Translations under genes and position numbers: made by a program | Notes under the pieces: generated by a model | What the model was told of the DNA's origin: nothing | What the model saw: the letters and a program-made list of their open reading frames with translations, nothing else | Databases searched by the model: none | NCBI GenBank assembly: GCA_041391745.1 | Contig: JAWKNK010000004.1 | Span: 124,001 to 188,000 of the forward strand | Reading direction: 5' to 3' | Source: JAIXWP01 sp041391745 | Lineage (GTDB): Bacteria; Bacteroidota; Bacteroidia; Flavobacteriales_D; Sanyastnellaceae | DNA: 64,000 nt | Shown: one piece after another, positions 10,279 to 19,729 of the stretch | Numbering within the stretch: the first letter of the stretch is position 1 | Layout of the letters: each line of letters opens with the position of its first letter

Positions 10279-10596
10279 TTACCATTTTAATTTGTTCAAT
10301 ACATCTGTATTGGTTGTCTTCATGTTTCTGTAAAGCATCATTAGAATGGCAAGTCCTACTGCAACTTCAGCTGCCGCAACTACCATTATGAAGAATACAA
10401 ATACTTGAGCACCTGTGTCGCCCCACATTTTAGAGAAGGCTACGAGTGCAAGGTTTACCGCATTCAGCATCAATTCCACGCACATAAACATGATGATAGC
10501 GTTTCTGCGATATAATACACCGAAAACCCCTACAGCAAATAATGCCACACAAAGGCCGAGGTAATGGTTTACCGATATGTTGTGTAATAATTCCAT
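10279..10596 (-). CDS. nuoK: NADH-quinone oxidoreductase subunit K
   Basis: 105 residues with three membrane helices. The glutamates in MCVELMLNAVNLALVAFS and AAAEVAVGLAILM are the conserved membrane carboxylates of the proton path. Length matches NuoK (about 100 aa). The start overlaps the nuoJ stop by one base. Confidence 0.96.
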   Translation of the reverse strand: MELLHNISVNHYLGLCVALFAVGVFGVLYRRNAIIMFMCVELMLNAVNLALVAFSKMWGDTGAQVFVFFIMVVAAAEVAVGLAILMMLYRNMKTTNTDVLNKLKW

Positions 10597-11099
10597 TAGG
10601 CAAGTTCTTTTTTAGATAGGTAAACGGCTCCGACCATGGCAGCAAGAAACAAAACACTCGCAAGCTCAAATGGAAGAAGGAAGTCTTTATATAATACGTC
10701 TCCTAGATTTTCTACTAGTCCAACATCTTGTGAAGCTGCTTTAGCTACAACGTTGATCTCGTCGGTTTTCTTAACGACTGCCAACATCACAAGTCCTAAT
10801 AATCCTCCAGCGATTACGCTGAGAATTTTCATGAAAACTGAACTTTTCACTTCCCCAAGATTGTTGAGGTTGAGCATCATGATGACATAAAGGAATAGTA
10901 CCATGATTGCACCAGCATAGACAATGACGTGAACAGCCGCAAGGAACTGGGCATTCAACAACAAGTAGTGACCTGCAATTGAAAAGAAAGTAAGTATCAG
11001 AGATAGTACGCTGTAAACAGGGTTTCTGGTAATCACCATAGTGATTGCACTAAACACTGCGACAAACGATAAAAACCAAAATGCGTATTCAGATAGCAT
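10596..11099 (-). CDS. nuoJ: NADH-quinone oxidoreductase subunit J
   Basis: 167 residues, five predicted membrane helices, with the family motif AVHVIVYAGAIMVLFLYVIMM. It is a membrane-arm subunit next to NuoK and NuoA. The C-terminus (VYLSKKELA) ends directly at the nuoK start. Confidence 0.95.
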   Translation of the reverse strand: MLSEYAFWFLSFVAVFSAITMVITRNPVYSVLSLILTFFSIAGHYLLLNAQFLAAVHVIVYAGAIMVLFLYVIMMLNLNNLGEVKSSVFMKILSVIAGGLLGLVMLAVVKKTDEINVVAKAASQDVGLVENLGDVLYKDFLLPFELASVLFLAAMVGAVYLSKKELA

Positions 11100-11125
11100 G
11101 ATTCAATGTTTTAGTGAAGAAAAAA

Positions 11126-11731
11126 TTAGTGGTGTTTTTTTGCCTTCACAAGTTTGTCTTGAAAAGTTCTGTTGTGATAATGTTTTTTATCTTTTTTAAA
11201 CTCTAGTACTTCTGGACGTTGACGTTGAGATACATCAACTCGAGAATCTACTGGTTCTACAAGAATATCTTTTCCGTAAATGAATTCTCCTCTATTGAAT
11301 GTAGAAGGAACGATTCTATCTGTCAAGAAAATGGCTTCTTTTGGACAAGCTTCTTCGCAAAGTCCGCAGAAGATGCAACGAAGCATGTTGATTTCATACA
11401 CCTTCGCATATTTTTCTTCACGATACAATTTCTCTTCTCCTGGAAGTCTTTCAGCAGATTCCATGGTGATAGCTTCCGCAGGACAAGCAACAGCACAAAG
11501 TCCACAAGCCGTGCAGCGTTCGGCACCAGCCTCATCGCGCTTCAATACGTGCTGACCACGATATACTGGAGCGATATCTCTCTTTTGTTCTGGGTATTTA
11601 ACGGTTGGAGTTCTTTTGAAAAGGTGAGTGAATGTGATCCACATCCCCTTAAGAATTGCCGGCAAATAGAGGCGCTCACTCAAAGTGAGTTCTCTTGGTT
11701 GTACCGTTTCTGATCTATTTGTGAGAGCCAT
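11126..11731 (-). CDS. nuoI: NADH-quinone oxidoreductase subunit I (two 4Fe-4S clusters)
   Basis: 201 residues. Two ferredoxin-type motifs, CTACGLCAVACP and CIFCGLCEEACP, bind clusters N6a and N6b, which pass electrons from the peripheral arm toward NuoB. The N-terminal amphipathic part (LYLPAILKGMWITFTHLF) contacts the membrane. The C-terminus is basic and His-rich (KAKKHH). It lies 3 nt after nuoH. Confidence 0.96.
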   Translation of the reverse strand: MALTNRSETVQPRELTLSERLYLPAILKGMWITFTHLFKRTPTVKYPEQKRDIAPVYRGQHVLKRDEAGAERCTACGLCAVACPAEAITMESAERLPGEEKLYREEKYAKVYEINMLRCIFCGLCEEACPKEAIFLTDRIVPSTFNRGEFIYGKDILVEPVDSRVDVSQRQRPEVLEFKKDKKHYHNRTFQDKLVKAKKHH

Positions 11732-11734
11732 TTC

Positions 11735-12763
11735 TTATCCTAGTTTACCAAATAAATACATTCCGATTCCTGTAAAGAAAATATTTGCGATTGCCAGTGG
11801 CAACAATACTTTCCATCCCAAATTCATTAGTTGGTCGTAACGGAATCTTGGAAGTGTCCAACGAACCCACATGAATATAAATATGAAAATGAGAATCTTT
11901 GCGAAGAGTGCAACAGTTTGGAGAATTGCAAGTGTGTTGCCTTCCAACCCAAGTTCGTGTTGGAATGGGAAGTTGTAGCCACCGAAATAAAGAGTTGCCA
12001 ATACTGCAGAAGAGATGAACATGTTGATGTATTCTGCAAACAGGAAGAAGCCTAATTTCATAGAGCTATATTCTGTGTGGAATCCACCTATAAGTTCTGA
12101 TTCCGATTCTGGAAGGTCGAACGGTGCACGGTTGGTTTCTGCGAAAGCACAAATCAAGAAAATCAAAAAGCCTAATGGTTGATATACCACATTCGCCAAT
12201 CCTTCATCTTGTTGCGCAGCGATTTCGCCCATGCTCAATGTTCCAGTTACCATCACCAATGCAATCAATGAAAGTCCCATCGCAATCTCATAAGAGATCA
12301 TTTGCGAAGAAGCTCTCAAGGCACCCATAAGTGAGTATTTGTTGTTGGATGCCCATCCACCAATCATGATTCCATAAACACCAATTGAAACGACACCAAG
12401 CAAATAAAGTAGTCCGATGTTGATATCGGTGATTTGCATTGGATAAGTCTGTCCGTCGATGGTAAGTCCGCTGCCCCAAGGAATCACAACGCTGGTCATG
12501 CATGCCGTGAGCATAAAAAATCCAGGCGCAAGGATAAATAAGAATTTATTCGAAGCCCCAGGGATCATTTCTTCTTTCATGAACATTTTCAAACCATCAG
12601 CAAGAGGTTGAAGCAATCCGAAAGGACCAGCTCTGTCTGGACCAACACGATCCTGAAGCACGGCAGCAATTTTACGCTCACCCCAGGTCATATAAGCTGC
12701 AATTCCGAGTGATACTGCGAAAACTGCAACCACAAGAATCATTTTATATACTAAAATATCCAT
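11735..12763 (-). CDS. nuoH: NADH-quinone oxidoreductase subunit H
   Basis: 342 residues, about eight membrane helices. The signature loops VGPDRAGPFGLLQPLADGLK and NRAPFDLPESESELIGGFHTEY line the quinone entry. It couples quinone reduction to the membrane arm. It lies between nuoG (12-nt gap) and nuoI. Confidence 0.97.
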   Translation of the reverse strand: MDILVYKMILVVAVFAVSLGIAAYMTWGERKIAAVLQDRVGPDRAGPFGLLQPLADGLKMFMKEEMIPGASNKFLFILAPGFFMLTACMTSVVIPWGSGLTIDGQTYPMQITDINIGLLYLLGVVSIGVYGIMIGGWASNNKYSLMGALRASSQMISYEIAMGLSLIALVMVTGTLSMGEIAAQQDEGLANVVYQPLGFLIFLICAFAETNRAPFDLPESESELIGGFHTEYSSMKLGFFLFAEYINMFISSAVLATLYFGGYNFPFQHELGLEGNTLAILQTVALFAKILIFIFIFMWVRWTLPRFRYDQLMNLGWKVLLPLAIANIFFTGIGMYLFGKLG

Positions 12764-12775
12764 ACTGGTTTTTCG

Positions 12776-13804
12776 TTAGTGTTTGTTGCCGTGGATGTTG
12801 TTAGGATCAAGCGCACCATGACCAAGTGTTACCTTTTCGCCATGAGGAAGTGCTTTTTTCTGTCTGTCAATTGTCGCTTTCAAAACACGTAGGTTCTCAT
12901 AGTGATTCGCAGAAATTACACTGTGGCGGCTAATTTTAGCTGGACCTTCGATCGTCCAATCAGCAGTGTTTTTCTTGTCGTAGCGACACTCATTACAAAT
13001 CCATTCTTCCACCTCATTGTACTCGTCTTTGCGAGCAGTTACGCGCAATACATCATCACCTTTGTACCACAAGCGAACTTTACCACTACAATGTGGACAG
13101 TCTCTATGCGCGTCTACAGGCTTGGTGTACCAAACACGGCTTTTAAATCTAAATGTCTTATCGGTCAATGCTCCTACAGGACAAACGTCAATTACGTTTC
13201 CTGAGAAATCATTTTCAATGCTGTTTTTGATGTAAGTAGAAATCTCTGCTACGTCACCACGATTGATTACTCCGTGAACGCGACCATCAGTTAGTTGGTC
13301 AGCCACTTTCACACAACGGTAGCAAAGAATACAACGGTTCATATGAAGCTGAACTTTATCGCCAATATCGATGCGATCAAATTCGCGGCGTTCAAATTCG
13401 TAACGTGTTTCTTCTTTACCATGTTCGTAAGCCAAATCTTGAAGGCTGCACTCACCGGCTTGGTCGCACACGGGGCAATCGAGCGGGTGATTGATTAGAA
13501 GGAATTCTACAACGCCTGCACGAGCTTCCAATACTTCAGGAGAAGTGATGTTGCGCACTACCATTCCATCCATCACCGTTGTGCGGCATGATGCAACTGG
13601 CTTTGGCATTGGACGAGGATCTTTTTCAGAACCTTGTTCAACCTTCACAATGCAAGTGCGGCAGTAACCACCACTTGTTTTTAGTTTTGAATAGTAACAC
13701 ATCGCTGGAGGAACAACCTCGCCACCAATCATGCGTGCTGCTTGAAGGATGGTAGTTCCGTCTGGAACTTCGATGGTAATATCGTCTATTGTAACTTTTG
13801 GCAT
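12776..13804 (-). CDS. nuoG: NADH-quinone oxidoreductase subunit G, short flavobacterial form
   Basis: 342 residues. An N-terminal 2Fe-2S ferredoxin fold (MCYYSKLKTSGGYCRTCIV ... PVASCR) is followed by the His/Cys cluster region (HPLDCPVCDQAGECSLQD), 4Fe-4S ligands (CILCYRCVKV, DVCPVGALTD) and a further Cys-rich segment (CPHCSGKV ... WICNECRYD). The large molybdopterin-like C-terminal domain of E. coli NuoG (about 900 aa) is absent. This short form is known from flavobacteria, so I do not treat it as truncated. It carries the electron relay between NuoF and NuoI. Confidence 0.92.
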   Translation of the reverse strand: MPKVTIDDITIEVPDGTTILQAARMIGGEVVPPAMCYYSKLKTSGGYCRTCIVKVEQGSEKDPRPMPKPVASCRTTVMDGMVVRNITSPEVLEARAGVVEFLLINHPLDCPVCDQAGECSLQDLAYEHGKEETRYEFERREFDRIDIGDKVQLHMNRCILCYRCVKVADQLTDGRVHGVINRGDVAEISTYIKNSIENDFSGNVIDVCPVGALTDKTFRFKSRVWYTKPVDAHRDCPHCSGKVRLWYKGDDVLRVTARKDEYNEVEEWICNECRYDKKNTADWTIEGPAKISRHSVISANHYENLRVLKATIDRQKKALPHGEKVTLGHGALDPNNIHGNKH

Positions 13805-13811
13805 TTCTATA

Positions 13812-15168
13812 TTATGAATATGCTGGTTCTGGTAATCCGTTTAGTCTGTAATAATGTTTCACATCTTTAATGCTGTGACCATTTTTTACATACTCTTCAA
13901 ATTCGCTTCTAAAGTGGCGAATAGCACTTGCCACAGGCCATGCAGCAGCATCTCCAAGTGGGCAAATAGTTTTCCTTCAATTTTTGATTGAATGTCCCAA
14001 AGCAAATCGATATCGCTGATGGTACCATTTCCGTCAAGAATTTTATGAAGGATTTTTCCATCCATCCGTTCCTTCTCTACAAGGGCTGCACTGACCGCAA
14101 CTTTCGTGATGATAGAAACAGAGAATGTGTAGAGATTTTTACAATACTCGAAGTTTCATCCATTACTATGAATCCACCTGATCCGAGCATTGTTCCTGAA
14201 GCAAAGCCTCCGTCTGCGAGACTTTCATAAGACATCAAACGAGGCTCGCCGTTTGCTGTTTTTAAAATTAAATCAGCTGGTAAAATTGGAACAGAAGAAC
14301 CTCCTGCTACCACTGCTTTTAATTTTTTATCTCCTTTAATTCCTCCACAGTATTCATCGCTAAAGATGAATTCCTCTACAGGAACACCGAGTTCAATTTC
14401 GTAAACACCAGGTTTGTTGATGTGACCAGAAGCAGAAATTAATTTAGTTCCAGTACTTCTTCCTACACCAATTGCTGCATAAGCTGCACCACCTTGATTC
14501 ACGATAGGGACTACAGCTGCAATGGTTTCAACGTTGTTTACAACAGTAGGACAACCGTACAAACCCGCTACTGCAGGGAATGGAGGCTTGATACGAGGAT
14601 TTCCTCTTTTTCCTTCTAAAGATTCAAGAAGTGCAGTTTCCTCTCCACATATATATGCGCCTGCTCCAACTTGAACATAGCAATCGTGATCGAATCCAGA
14701 GTTGAAAATATTTTTTCCAAGCAATCCAGCTTCATAAGCTTCTTCGATGGCTTTTTCTAGAATTTTAGCAACGTAGAAATATTCACCACGGATATAGATG
14801 TATGATGAGCGTGCTCCAAGTGCGAAGCTTGAAGTGATCATTCCCTCAATCAAAAGATGAGGAATTTTTTCCATCAAATATCTGTCTTTGAAAGTTCCCG
14901 GCTCCGACTCATCGGCATTGCACACGAGATAACGTGGCACACCTTCAGGCTTTGCAAGGAAGCTCCATTTCATTCCAGTTGGGAAACCTGCTCCACCACG
15001 GCCACGAAGTCCTGAAGTTTTTACTTCTTCTACGATGGCTTCCGGAGTCATGGTTTTCAATGCTTTTTCCAAAGCAGAATATCCACCCTTTGAACGATAC
15101 ACATTCAAAGTGTTGATTCCAGGAACGTCAATATGTTCTAATAATAGTTTCTTTCCCATGATTAGCAA
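13812..15168 (-). CDS. nuoF: NADH-quinone oxidoreductase subunit F, five frame breaks near the 3' end
   Basis: The first about 345 residues read cleanly, with the FMN/NADH-binding stretch LRGRGGAGFPTGMKW and later GAYICGEETALLESLEG. The rest is present but shifts frame five times: at the T5 run 14136-14140, the AAA at 14116-14118, near 14062-14066, the T5 run 14053-14057 and the T4 run 13970-13973. Each is explained by one missing base. Restored, the C-terminal part gives FYHHESCGQCSPCREGTDWM (cluster N3 ligands) and ends NGLPEPAYS, for about 453 residues, normal for NuoF. A start at 15159 (MGKKLLL) is equally likely. The gene overlaps nuoE by 7 nt. All errors are single-base deletions, mostly in homopolymers, so a sequencing cause is likely. 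Confidence 0.88.
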
Positions 15169-15689
15169 TATCTGCTTTGTTTACCTTCTGCTTTCCATTT
15201 TGTGAGCAAGTCATCTACTTTTTCTAAAGTAAGATTTTCATGATACTCATGTCCGACTTGCATCATCGGAGCTGTGCCACATGAACCGAGACACTCTACT
15301 GTTTTAAGAGTGAATTGACCATCAGAAGTTGTTTCACCAGCTTTGATGTTCAATTTTTTCTCAATATGACGCACTACATCTTCAGCACCCATCAACCAGC
15401 AAGAGCTTGTGCGACATACTTCGATAAGGCACTTGCCAACAGGCTGCAAATTGAACATGCTGTAGAATGAAGCTACCTCATAAACTTCAATGGATTGAAT
15501 CTTCAAGATTGAAGCTACATAATCCATCGTTTGTGGAGACAACCATCCACCAAATTCTGCCTGTGCAATGTGCAATACAGGAATCAACGCTGATTTATGA
15601 CGACCTTCTGGATATCTCTTAATGATTTTCTCCACTGTGGCCATCGTTTCATCGTTGAAGCGAATTTCTTTATTTTGATCGTTTGCCAT
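15162..15689 (-). CDS. nuoE: NADH-quinone oxidoreductase subunit E (2Fe-2S)
   Basis: 175 residues, thioredoxin-like fold. The four 2Fe-2S ligands are visible as CRTSSCWLMGA and CLGSCGTAPMM. Helical N-terminal region KRYPEGRHKSALIPVLHIAQ is typical. It forms the NADH-oxidising module with NuoF, whose start it overlaps. Confidence 0.96.
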   Translation of the reverse strand: MANDQNKEIRFNDETMATVEKIIKRYPEGRHKSALIPVLHIAQAEFGGWLSPQTMDYVASILKIQSIEVYEVASFYSMFNLQPVGKCLIEVCRTSSCWLMGAEDVVRHIEKKLNIKAGETTSDGQFTLKTVECLGSCGTAPMMQVGHEYHENLTLEKVDDLLTKWKAEGKQSRYC

Positions 15690-15701
15690 TTTCTCTTCTA
15701 A

Positions 15702-16898
15702 TTAAGCGTCAAGTTCACCAGCGATTACGTTCATACTACTCATTGTAAGAATAGCATCCGAAAGCATTCCGCCTTTGATCATTTCGGTGTAAGCTTGATA
15801 ATATATGTAGCAAGGTCTTCTCATGTGAAGTCTGAAAGGTGTGCGACCTCCGTCACTAACTAAATAGTAACCTAATTCGCCATTTCCACCCTCTACTGCG
15901 TGATATACTTCACCTTTTGGTACATCTGTTTCACCCATTACAATTTTGAAATGGTAAATCAATGCTTCCATTTTTGAGTAGACATCTTCTTTAGGAGGCA
16001 AGTAGAATTCAGGAACATCAGCATGGAAATTACCTTCAGGAAGGTTTTCCAAAGCTTGTTTGATGATCTTCATACTTTCCACCATTTCTCCCATACGCAC
16101 TAAGTAACGATCGTAAGTATCACCTTTAGTTCCAACAGGAATTTTGAAATCAAAATCTTGGTAAGATGAATATGGATTCATTACGCGCACGTCGTAGTCA
16201 ACACCAGCCGCGCGAAGGTTTGGACCGCTGAAGCTATATTCCAAAGCGCGCTCTGCCGAAATTGGACCAGTGCCAACAGTACGATCTACGAAGATTCTAT
16301 TTCTTGTAACGAGTCTATCGAATTCGTCTAATGCTTTTGGAAACTCATTCAAGAACTCGCGAATTTTATTGATTACTTCCGGAGTGAAGTCTCTTTCCAT
16401 TCCGCCCACGCGACCAATGTTGGTTGTAAGACGAGCTCCACAAATGGCTTCATAGATTTCATAAATCTTTTCTCTCCATTGGAACATGTATAAGAATCCA
16501 GAAAGTGCTCCTGAGTCAACGGCTATTACCGTATTACAAATCACGTGGTCAGCAATACGCGCAAGTTCCATAATAATCACACGCATGTATTGCGCGCGCT
16601 TAGGAATTTCTGCTCCGATCAATTTTTCGACAGTCATGTGCCATCCCATATTGTTGATAGGAGATGAACAATAATTCAAACGGTCAGTGATTGGAGTAAT
16701 TTGATTGTAAGGACGACGTTCAGCAAGCTTTTCAAAAGCACGGTGAATGTAACCAATGGTCGACTCTGCGTTCACAATAATTTCACCATCCATGGTAAGG
16801 ATGTTTTGAAAAATACCGTGCGTAGCAGGGTGAGTAGGACCTAGGTTAAGTGTTGTATAGTCCTTTGATTCGGGTGATGTTGTGGTTGGTTTTTCCAA
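15702..16898 (-). CDS. nuoD: NADH-quinone oxidoreductase subunit D
   Basis: 398 residues, a separate NuoD rather than a NuoCD fusion. Motifs include LNLGPTHPATHGIFQ, the quinone-site region GYIHRAFEKLAE, and VGGMERDF. The C-terminus has GELGYYLVSDGGRTPFRLHM. NuoD forms the quinone pocket with NuoB. It lies 12 nt upstream of nuoE. Confidence 0.96.
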   Translation of the reverse strand: MEKPTTTSPESKDYTTLNLGPTHPATHGIFQNILTMDGEIIVNAESTIGYIHRAFEKLAERRPYNQITPITDRLNYCSSPINNMGWHMTVEKLIGAEIPKRAQYMRVIIMELARIADHVICNTVIAVDSGALSGFLYMFQWREKIYEIYEAICGARLTTNIGRVGGMERDFTPEVINKIREFLNEFPKALDEFDRLVTRNRIFVDRTVGTGPISAERALEYSFSGPNLRAAGVDYDVRVMNPYSSYQDFDFKIPVGTKGDTYDRYLVRMGEMVESMKIIKQALENLPEGNFHADVPEFYLPPKEDVYSKMEALIYHFKIVMGETDVPKGEVYHAVEGGNGELGYYLVSDGGRTPFRLHMRRPCYIYYQAYTEMIKGGMLSDAILTMSSMNVIAGELDA

Positions 16899-16924
16899 TT
16901 TCTTTTGGCTTTACGTCCTAACTA

Positions 16925-17419
16925 TTATCTACCGAAGTATTTATCTTCTTTGTCGTGGCGACTTGCGTCTTCCAGAGGATATTCCTTGCGTAATGGATGA
17001 TAATTCATTTCATCCATGTTGAGAATGCGCTTCAGATTAGGGTGACCTTTGAATCGGAAACCATAAAAATCAAAAGCTTCTCTTTCCATCCAATTGGCAG
17101 CAGCCCAGATATCTGTTACTGTAGGCAATTCGATTTCCTTTTCAGACATGAAGCATTTGATGCGAATGCGCTCATTTCTCTCCAAGCTATGGAGTTGATA
17201 CATCATTGCGAATTCAGCACCTTCGTTATCTGGAAAGTGAATACCGCACATTGTAGTGAGGTATTTAAATCCATCTTGGAAAAGGAATTCAAGAATTTCG
17301 TGGATGTTATTCTTTTTTACTACAAAAACAGGAAAATCCATTTCCATCTGAGCAGATAGAATGGATTCGCTGAAGTTGGCGTCAAGCTTGTTTTTTATGC
17401 TGTCAAGTAATTCGCTCAT
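16925..17419 (-). CDS. nuoC: NADH-quinone oxidoreductase subunit C
   Basis: 164 residues. The 30-kDa subunit signature is visible (WMEREAFDFYGFRFKGHPNL, then RILNMDEMNYHPLRKEYPLE). Structural subunit of the peripheral arm. Overlaps the nuoB stop by 4 nt. Confidence 0.95.
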   Translation of the reverse strand: MSELLDSIKNKLDANFSESILSAQMEMDFPVFVVKKNNIHEILEFLFQDGFKYLTTMCGIHFPDNEGAEFAMMYQLHSLERNERIRIKCFMSEKEIELPTVTDIWAAANWMEREAFDFYGFRFKGHPNLKRILNMDEMNYHPLRKEYPLEDASRHDKEDKYFGR

Positions 17420-17967
17420 TCTATTCCGTAACTGTTCAACATTTCCTTGTATTCCGGACTTTCACGACGGCGCGTGCTTTCCGACTTCGCCAATTCTTGA
17501 ATCTTGAGTAATCCATCCAATACTTGTTCTGGTCTTGGAGGGCAACCTGGGATATATACATCTACAGGAATGATTCTATCGATTCCTTGTAGAACGCTAT
17601 AAGTGTCGAAGATTCCACCGCTAGATGCGCAAGCTCCCATGCACAAAACCCATTTTGGTTCTGCCATTTGCTCGTACACCTGGCGAAGAACTGGAGCCAT
17701 CTTTTTTGAAATTGTTCCCATTACCATAAGCAAGTCAGCTTGACGAGGAGAAAAACTCATACGTTCAGAACCGAAACGAGCAAGGTCGTAGTGAGAAGCC
17801 ATCGTAGCCATAAATTCGATACCGCAGCACGAAGTGGCAAATGGCAATGGCCAAAGTGAATTGGCACGAGCCAGACCTACAGCTTTATCCAAACTAGTAG
17901 CGAAAAACCCTTGGCCTTCGAAGCCATCCGGTTGATGCTTTGGATGTATGTCTATATTTCTTTCCAT
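17416..17967 (-). CDS. nuoB: NADH-quinone oxidoreductase subunit B (cluster N2)
   Basis: 183 residues. The cluster N2 ligands are present: the tandem cysteines in TSCCGIEFM, CMGACASSGG and PGCPPRPEQVLDGL. NuoB carries the terminal 4Fe-4S cluster that reduces quinone. Confidence 0.97.
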   Translation of the reverse strand: MERNIDIHPKHQPDGFEGQGFFATSLDKAVGLARANSLWPLPFATSCCGIEFMATMASHYDLARFGSERMSFSPRQADLLMVMGTISKKMAPVLRQVYEQMAEPKWVLCMGACASSGGIFDTYSVLQGIDRIIPVDVYIPGCPPRPEQVLDGLLKIQELAKSESTRRRESPEYKEMLNSYGIE

Positions 17968-18022
17968 TTTCTTTAAAAACTTGAGTCTCTATTAATTCAA
18001 CTACTCAAAACGAACTTTGTTC

Positions 18023-18397
18023 TTATTCCCACTTAAGAGCTCCCTTGCGAATGATGTAGACAAGACCTACAATCATTAGTCCCATGAAGGTGAACATTTC
18101 AATCAATCCAAAAACACCTAATTCTCTAAAATTAACTGCCCATGGATACATGAAAATTACTTCCACATCGAACAATACGAAGAGGATAGCCACAAGAAAA
18201 TACTTGATAGAGAAGGGGGTACGCGCATTACCTTGTGATTCAATACCACATTCAAATGCATCGTTTTTGATTTTTGTCTTACGCTTTGGTCCAAGCCAGT
18301 GCGTTAGCAATAAAGTAGTTACGACAAATCCTAGGGCTACAATAGCCATAAGAATTACGGGAAGGTAATCCCATAAGTGTGATTGTTGTGCTTCCAT
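18023..18397 (-). CDS. nuoA: NADH-quinone oxidoreductase subunit A
   Basis: 124 residues with three membrane helices and the conserved loop AFECGIESQGNARTPFSIKY. It is the first gene of the nuo operon. The start at 18397 fits a promoter just upstream, with a leader of about 25 nt. Confidence 0.96.
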   Translation of the reverse strand: MEAQQSHLWDYLPVILMAIVALGFVVTTLLLTHWLGPKRKTKIKNDAFECGIESQGNARTPFSIKYFLVAILFVLFDVEVIFMYPWAVNFRELGVFGLIEMFTFMGLMIVGLVYIIRKGALKWE

Positions 18398-18428
18398 GCG
18401 GTTGATGCTTTAAAAATTCAAAGCGTCG

Positions 18429-18457
18429 CAAAATTAGAAGCCTCTGGCGTAATTCAA
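18429..18457 (-). promoter_or_regulatory. Promoter of the nuoA-N operon
   Basis: The reverse strand carries TTG (18455-18457), 18 nt, then TAATTTTG (18429-18436), a full match to the Bacteroidota TTG-N(17-23)-TAnnTTTG promoter. Transcription would start near 18422. It is the best promoter in the 87-nt gap between odhB and nuoA, and the tight spacing of the nuo genes suggests it serves the whole operon. Confidence 0.65.
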
Positions 18458-18484
18458 GTAAATTATTTGAATAAGTTTCAAATA

Positions 18485-19729
18485 TTATAACCCAAGAAGT
18501 ACCTCTTCAGCAGATTTGCCTCCGAAAATTAATCTTTCTGGATTTTCTAACATTTCCTTCACCTTCACCAAGAAGCCTACGCTTTCGCGACCATCAATAA
18601 TTCTGTGATCATAGCTAAGGGCTACATACATGATAGGTCTGATTACTACTTGTCCATTCTCAGCCACAGGTCTTTCCACAATATTGTGCATTCCGAGAAT
18701 AGCACTTTGCGGAGGGTTGATGATTGGAGTAGACAACATTGAGCCAAACACACCACCATTGGTAATGGTGAATGTTCCGCCTGTCATGTCGTCAACAGTA
18801 ATTTTTCCATCACGCGCTTTTTTAGCCAGTCCGCCAATACTACCTTCAATTTCAGCAAGAGAAAGCGTCTCAGCGTTTCTGATAATCGGCACCATCAACC
18901 CTTTTGGAGTGGATACTGCGATTCCTATATCACAAAAATCATTATAAACAATTTCATTGCCCTCTATACGAGCATTCACTGCAGGGAAGTGATGTAAAGC
19001 CTCACAAACGGCTTTTGTAAAGAATGACATAAATCCAAGACCAACTCCGTGAGATTCTTTGAAACGGTCTTTGTATTTATTTCTTAAGTCCATTATCGGC
19101 TTCATGTTTACCTCATTGAATGTGGTAAGCATGGCCGTGGTATTTTTTACAGAAACAAGGCGCTCAGCAACCTTCTTTCTCAACATTGACATTTTTTCGC
19201 GGCGCTCCTCACGTGTTCCGCCCCATTGAATTACCGAAGCGGTGTCATATCCTCTAGACATCGCTGCAAGCACATCCGCCTTCGTGATTCTTCCACCAAC
19301 TCCTGAAGCTTGTACTTTATTTGCAGGAATGTTATTCTCCGCCATCATTTTGGCAGCAGACGGACTTGGATGTCCAGCCGCAGCTGATGCTTTAGCCTCA
19401 GGTGCCTTTGCTGCAGGCATCGGATTTGGAGCAGGAGCCTCTTCTTTCTTTGGAGCTTCTTCTTTTTTAGGAGTATTGGCAGGAGGCGTAGCATCCGTGT
19501 CGATTACACACACGACTTCACCTACAGCTACCATATCACCTTCAGCTGCCTTTAATGTAATTGATCCCGATTCCTCAGCAGGCAATTCGAGCGTCGCTTT
19601 GTCTGAATCAACCTCAGCAATCACTTGACCACTAGTAACATAGTCACCATCTTTCACCAACCAAGTTGCTATTTGAACTTCACTTATCGACTCTCCCGGA
19701 CTGGGAACTTTCATATCAATTTTAGGCAT
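18485..19729 (-). CDS. odhB: 2-oxoglutarate dehydrogenase E2, dihydrolipoyl succinyltransferase
   Basis: 414 residues from ATG 19729 (MPKIDMKVPSPGESISEV). The frame is open 44 codons further, but that extension has no family resemblance. Domains: a lipoyl domain (about 1-78, lipoyl-lysine in EVDSDKATLELPA), an Ala/Pro/Lys-rich linker (about 80-115), an E1/E3-binding domain (about 118-155, ending GRITKADVLAAM) and a catalytic domain with YDHRIIDGRESVGFL near the C-terminus. It transfers the succinyl group to CoA in the TCA cycle. It sits near odhA (25.9 kb) on the same strand but is separated from it by about 3.4 kb of other genes. Confidence 0.94.
   Translation of the reverse strand: MPKIDMKVPSPGESISEVQIATWLVKDGDYVTSGQVIAEVDSDKATLELPAEESGSITLKAAEGDMVAVGEVVCVIDTDATPPANTPKKEEAPKKEEAPAPNPMPAAKAPEAKASAAAGHPSPSAAKMMAENNIPANKVQASGVGGRITKADVLAAMSRGYDTASVIQWGGTREERREKMSMLRKKVAERLVSVKNTTAMLTTFNEVNMKPIMDLRNKYKDRFKESHGVGLGFMSFFTKAVCEALHHFPAVNARIEGNEIVYNDFCDIGIAVSTPKGLMVPIIRNAETLSLAEIEGSIGGLAKKARDGKITVDDMTGGTFTITNGGVFGSMLSTPIINPPQSAILGMHNIVERPVAENGQVVIRPIMYVALSYDHRIIDGRESVGFLVKVKEMLENPERLIFGGKSAEEVLLGL

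Noticed and set aside
12776..13804. nuoG considered truncated
   Set aside because: All iron-sulfur motifs of the short flavobacterial NuoG are present, and the gene ends 12 nt before nuoH.
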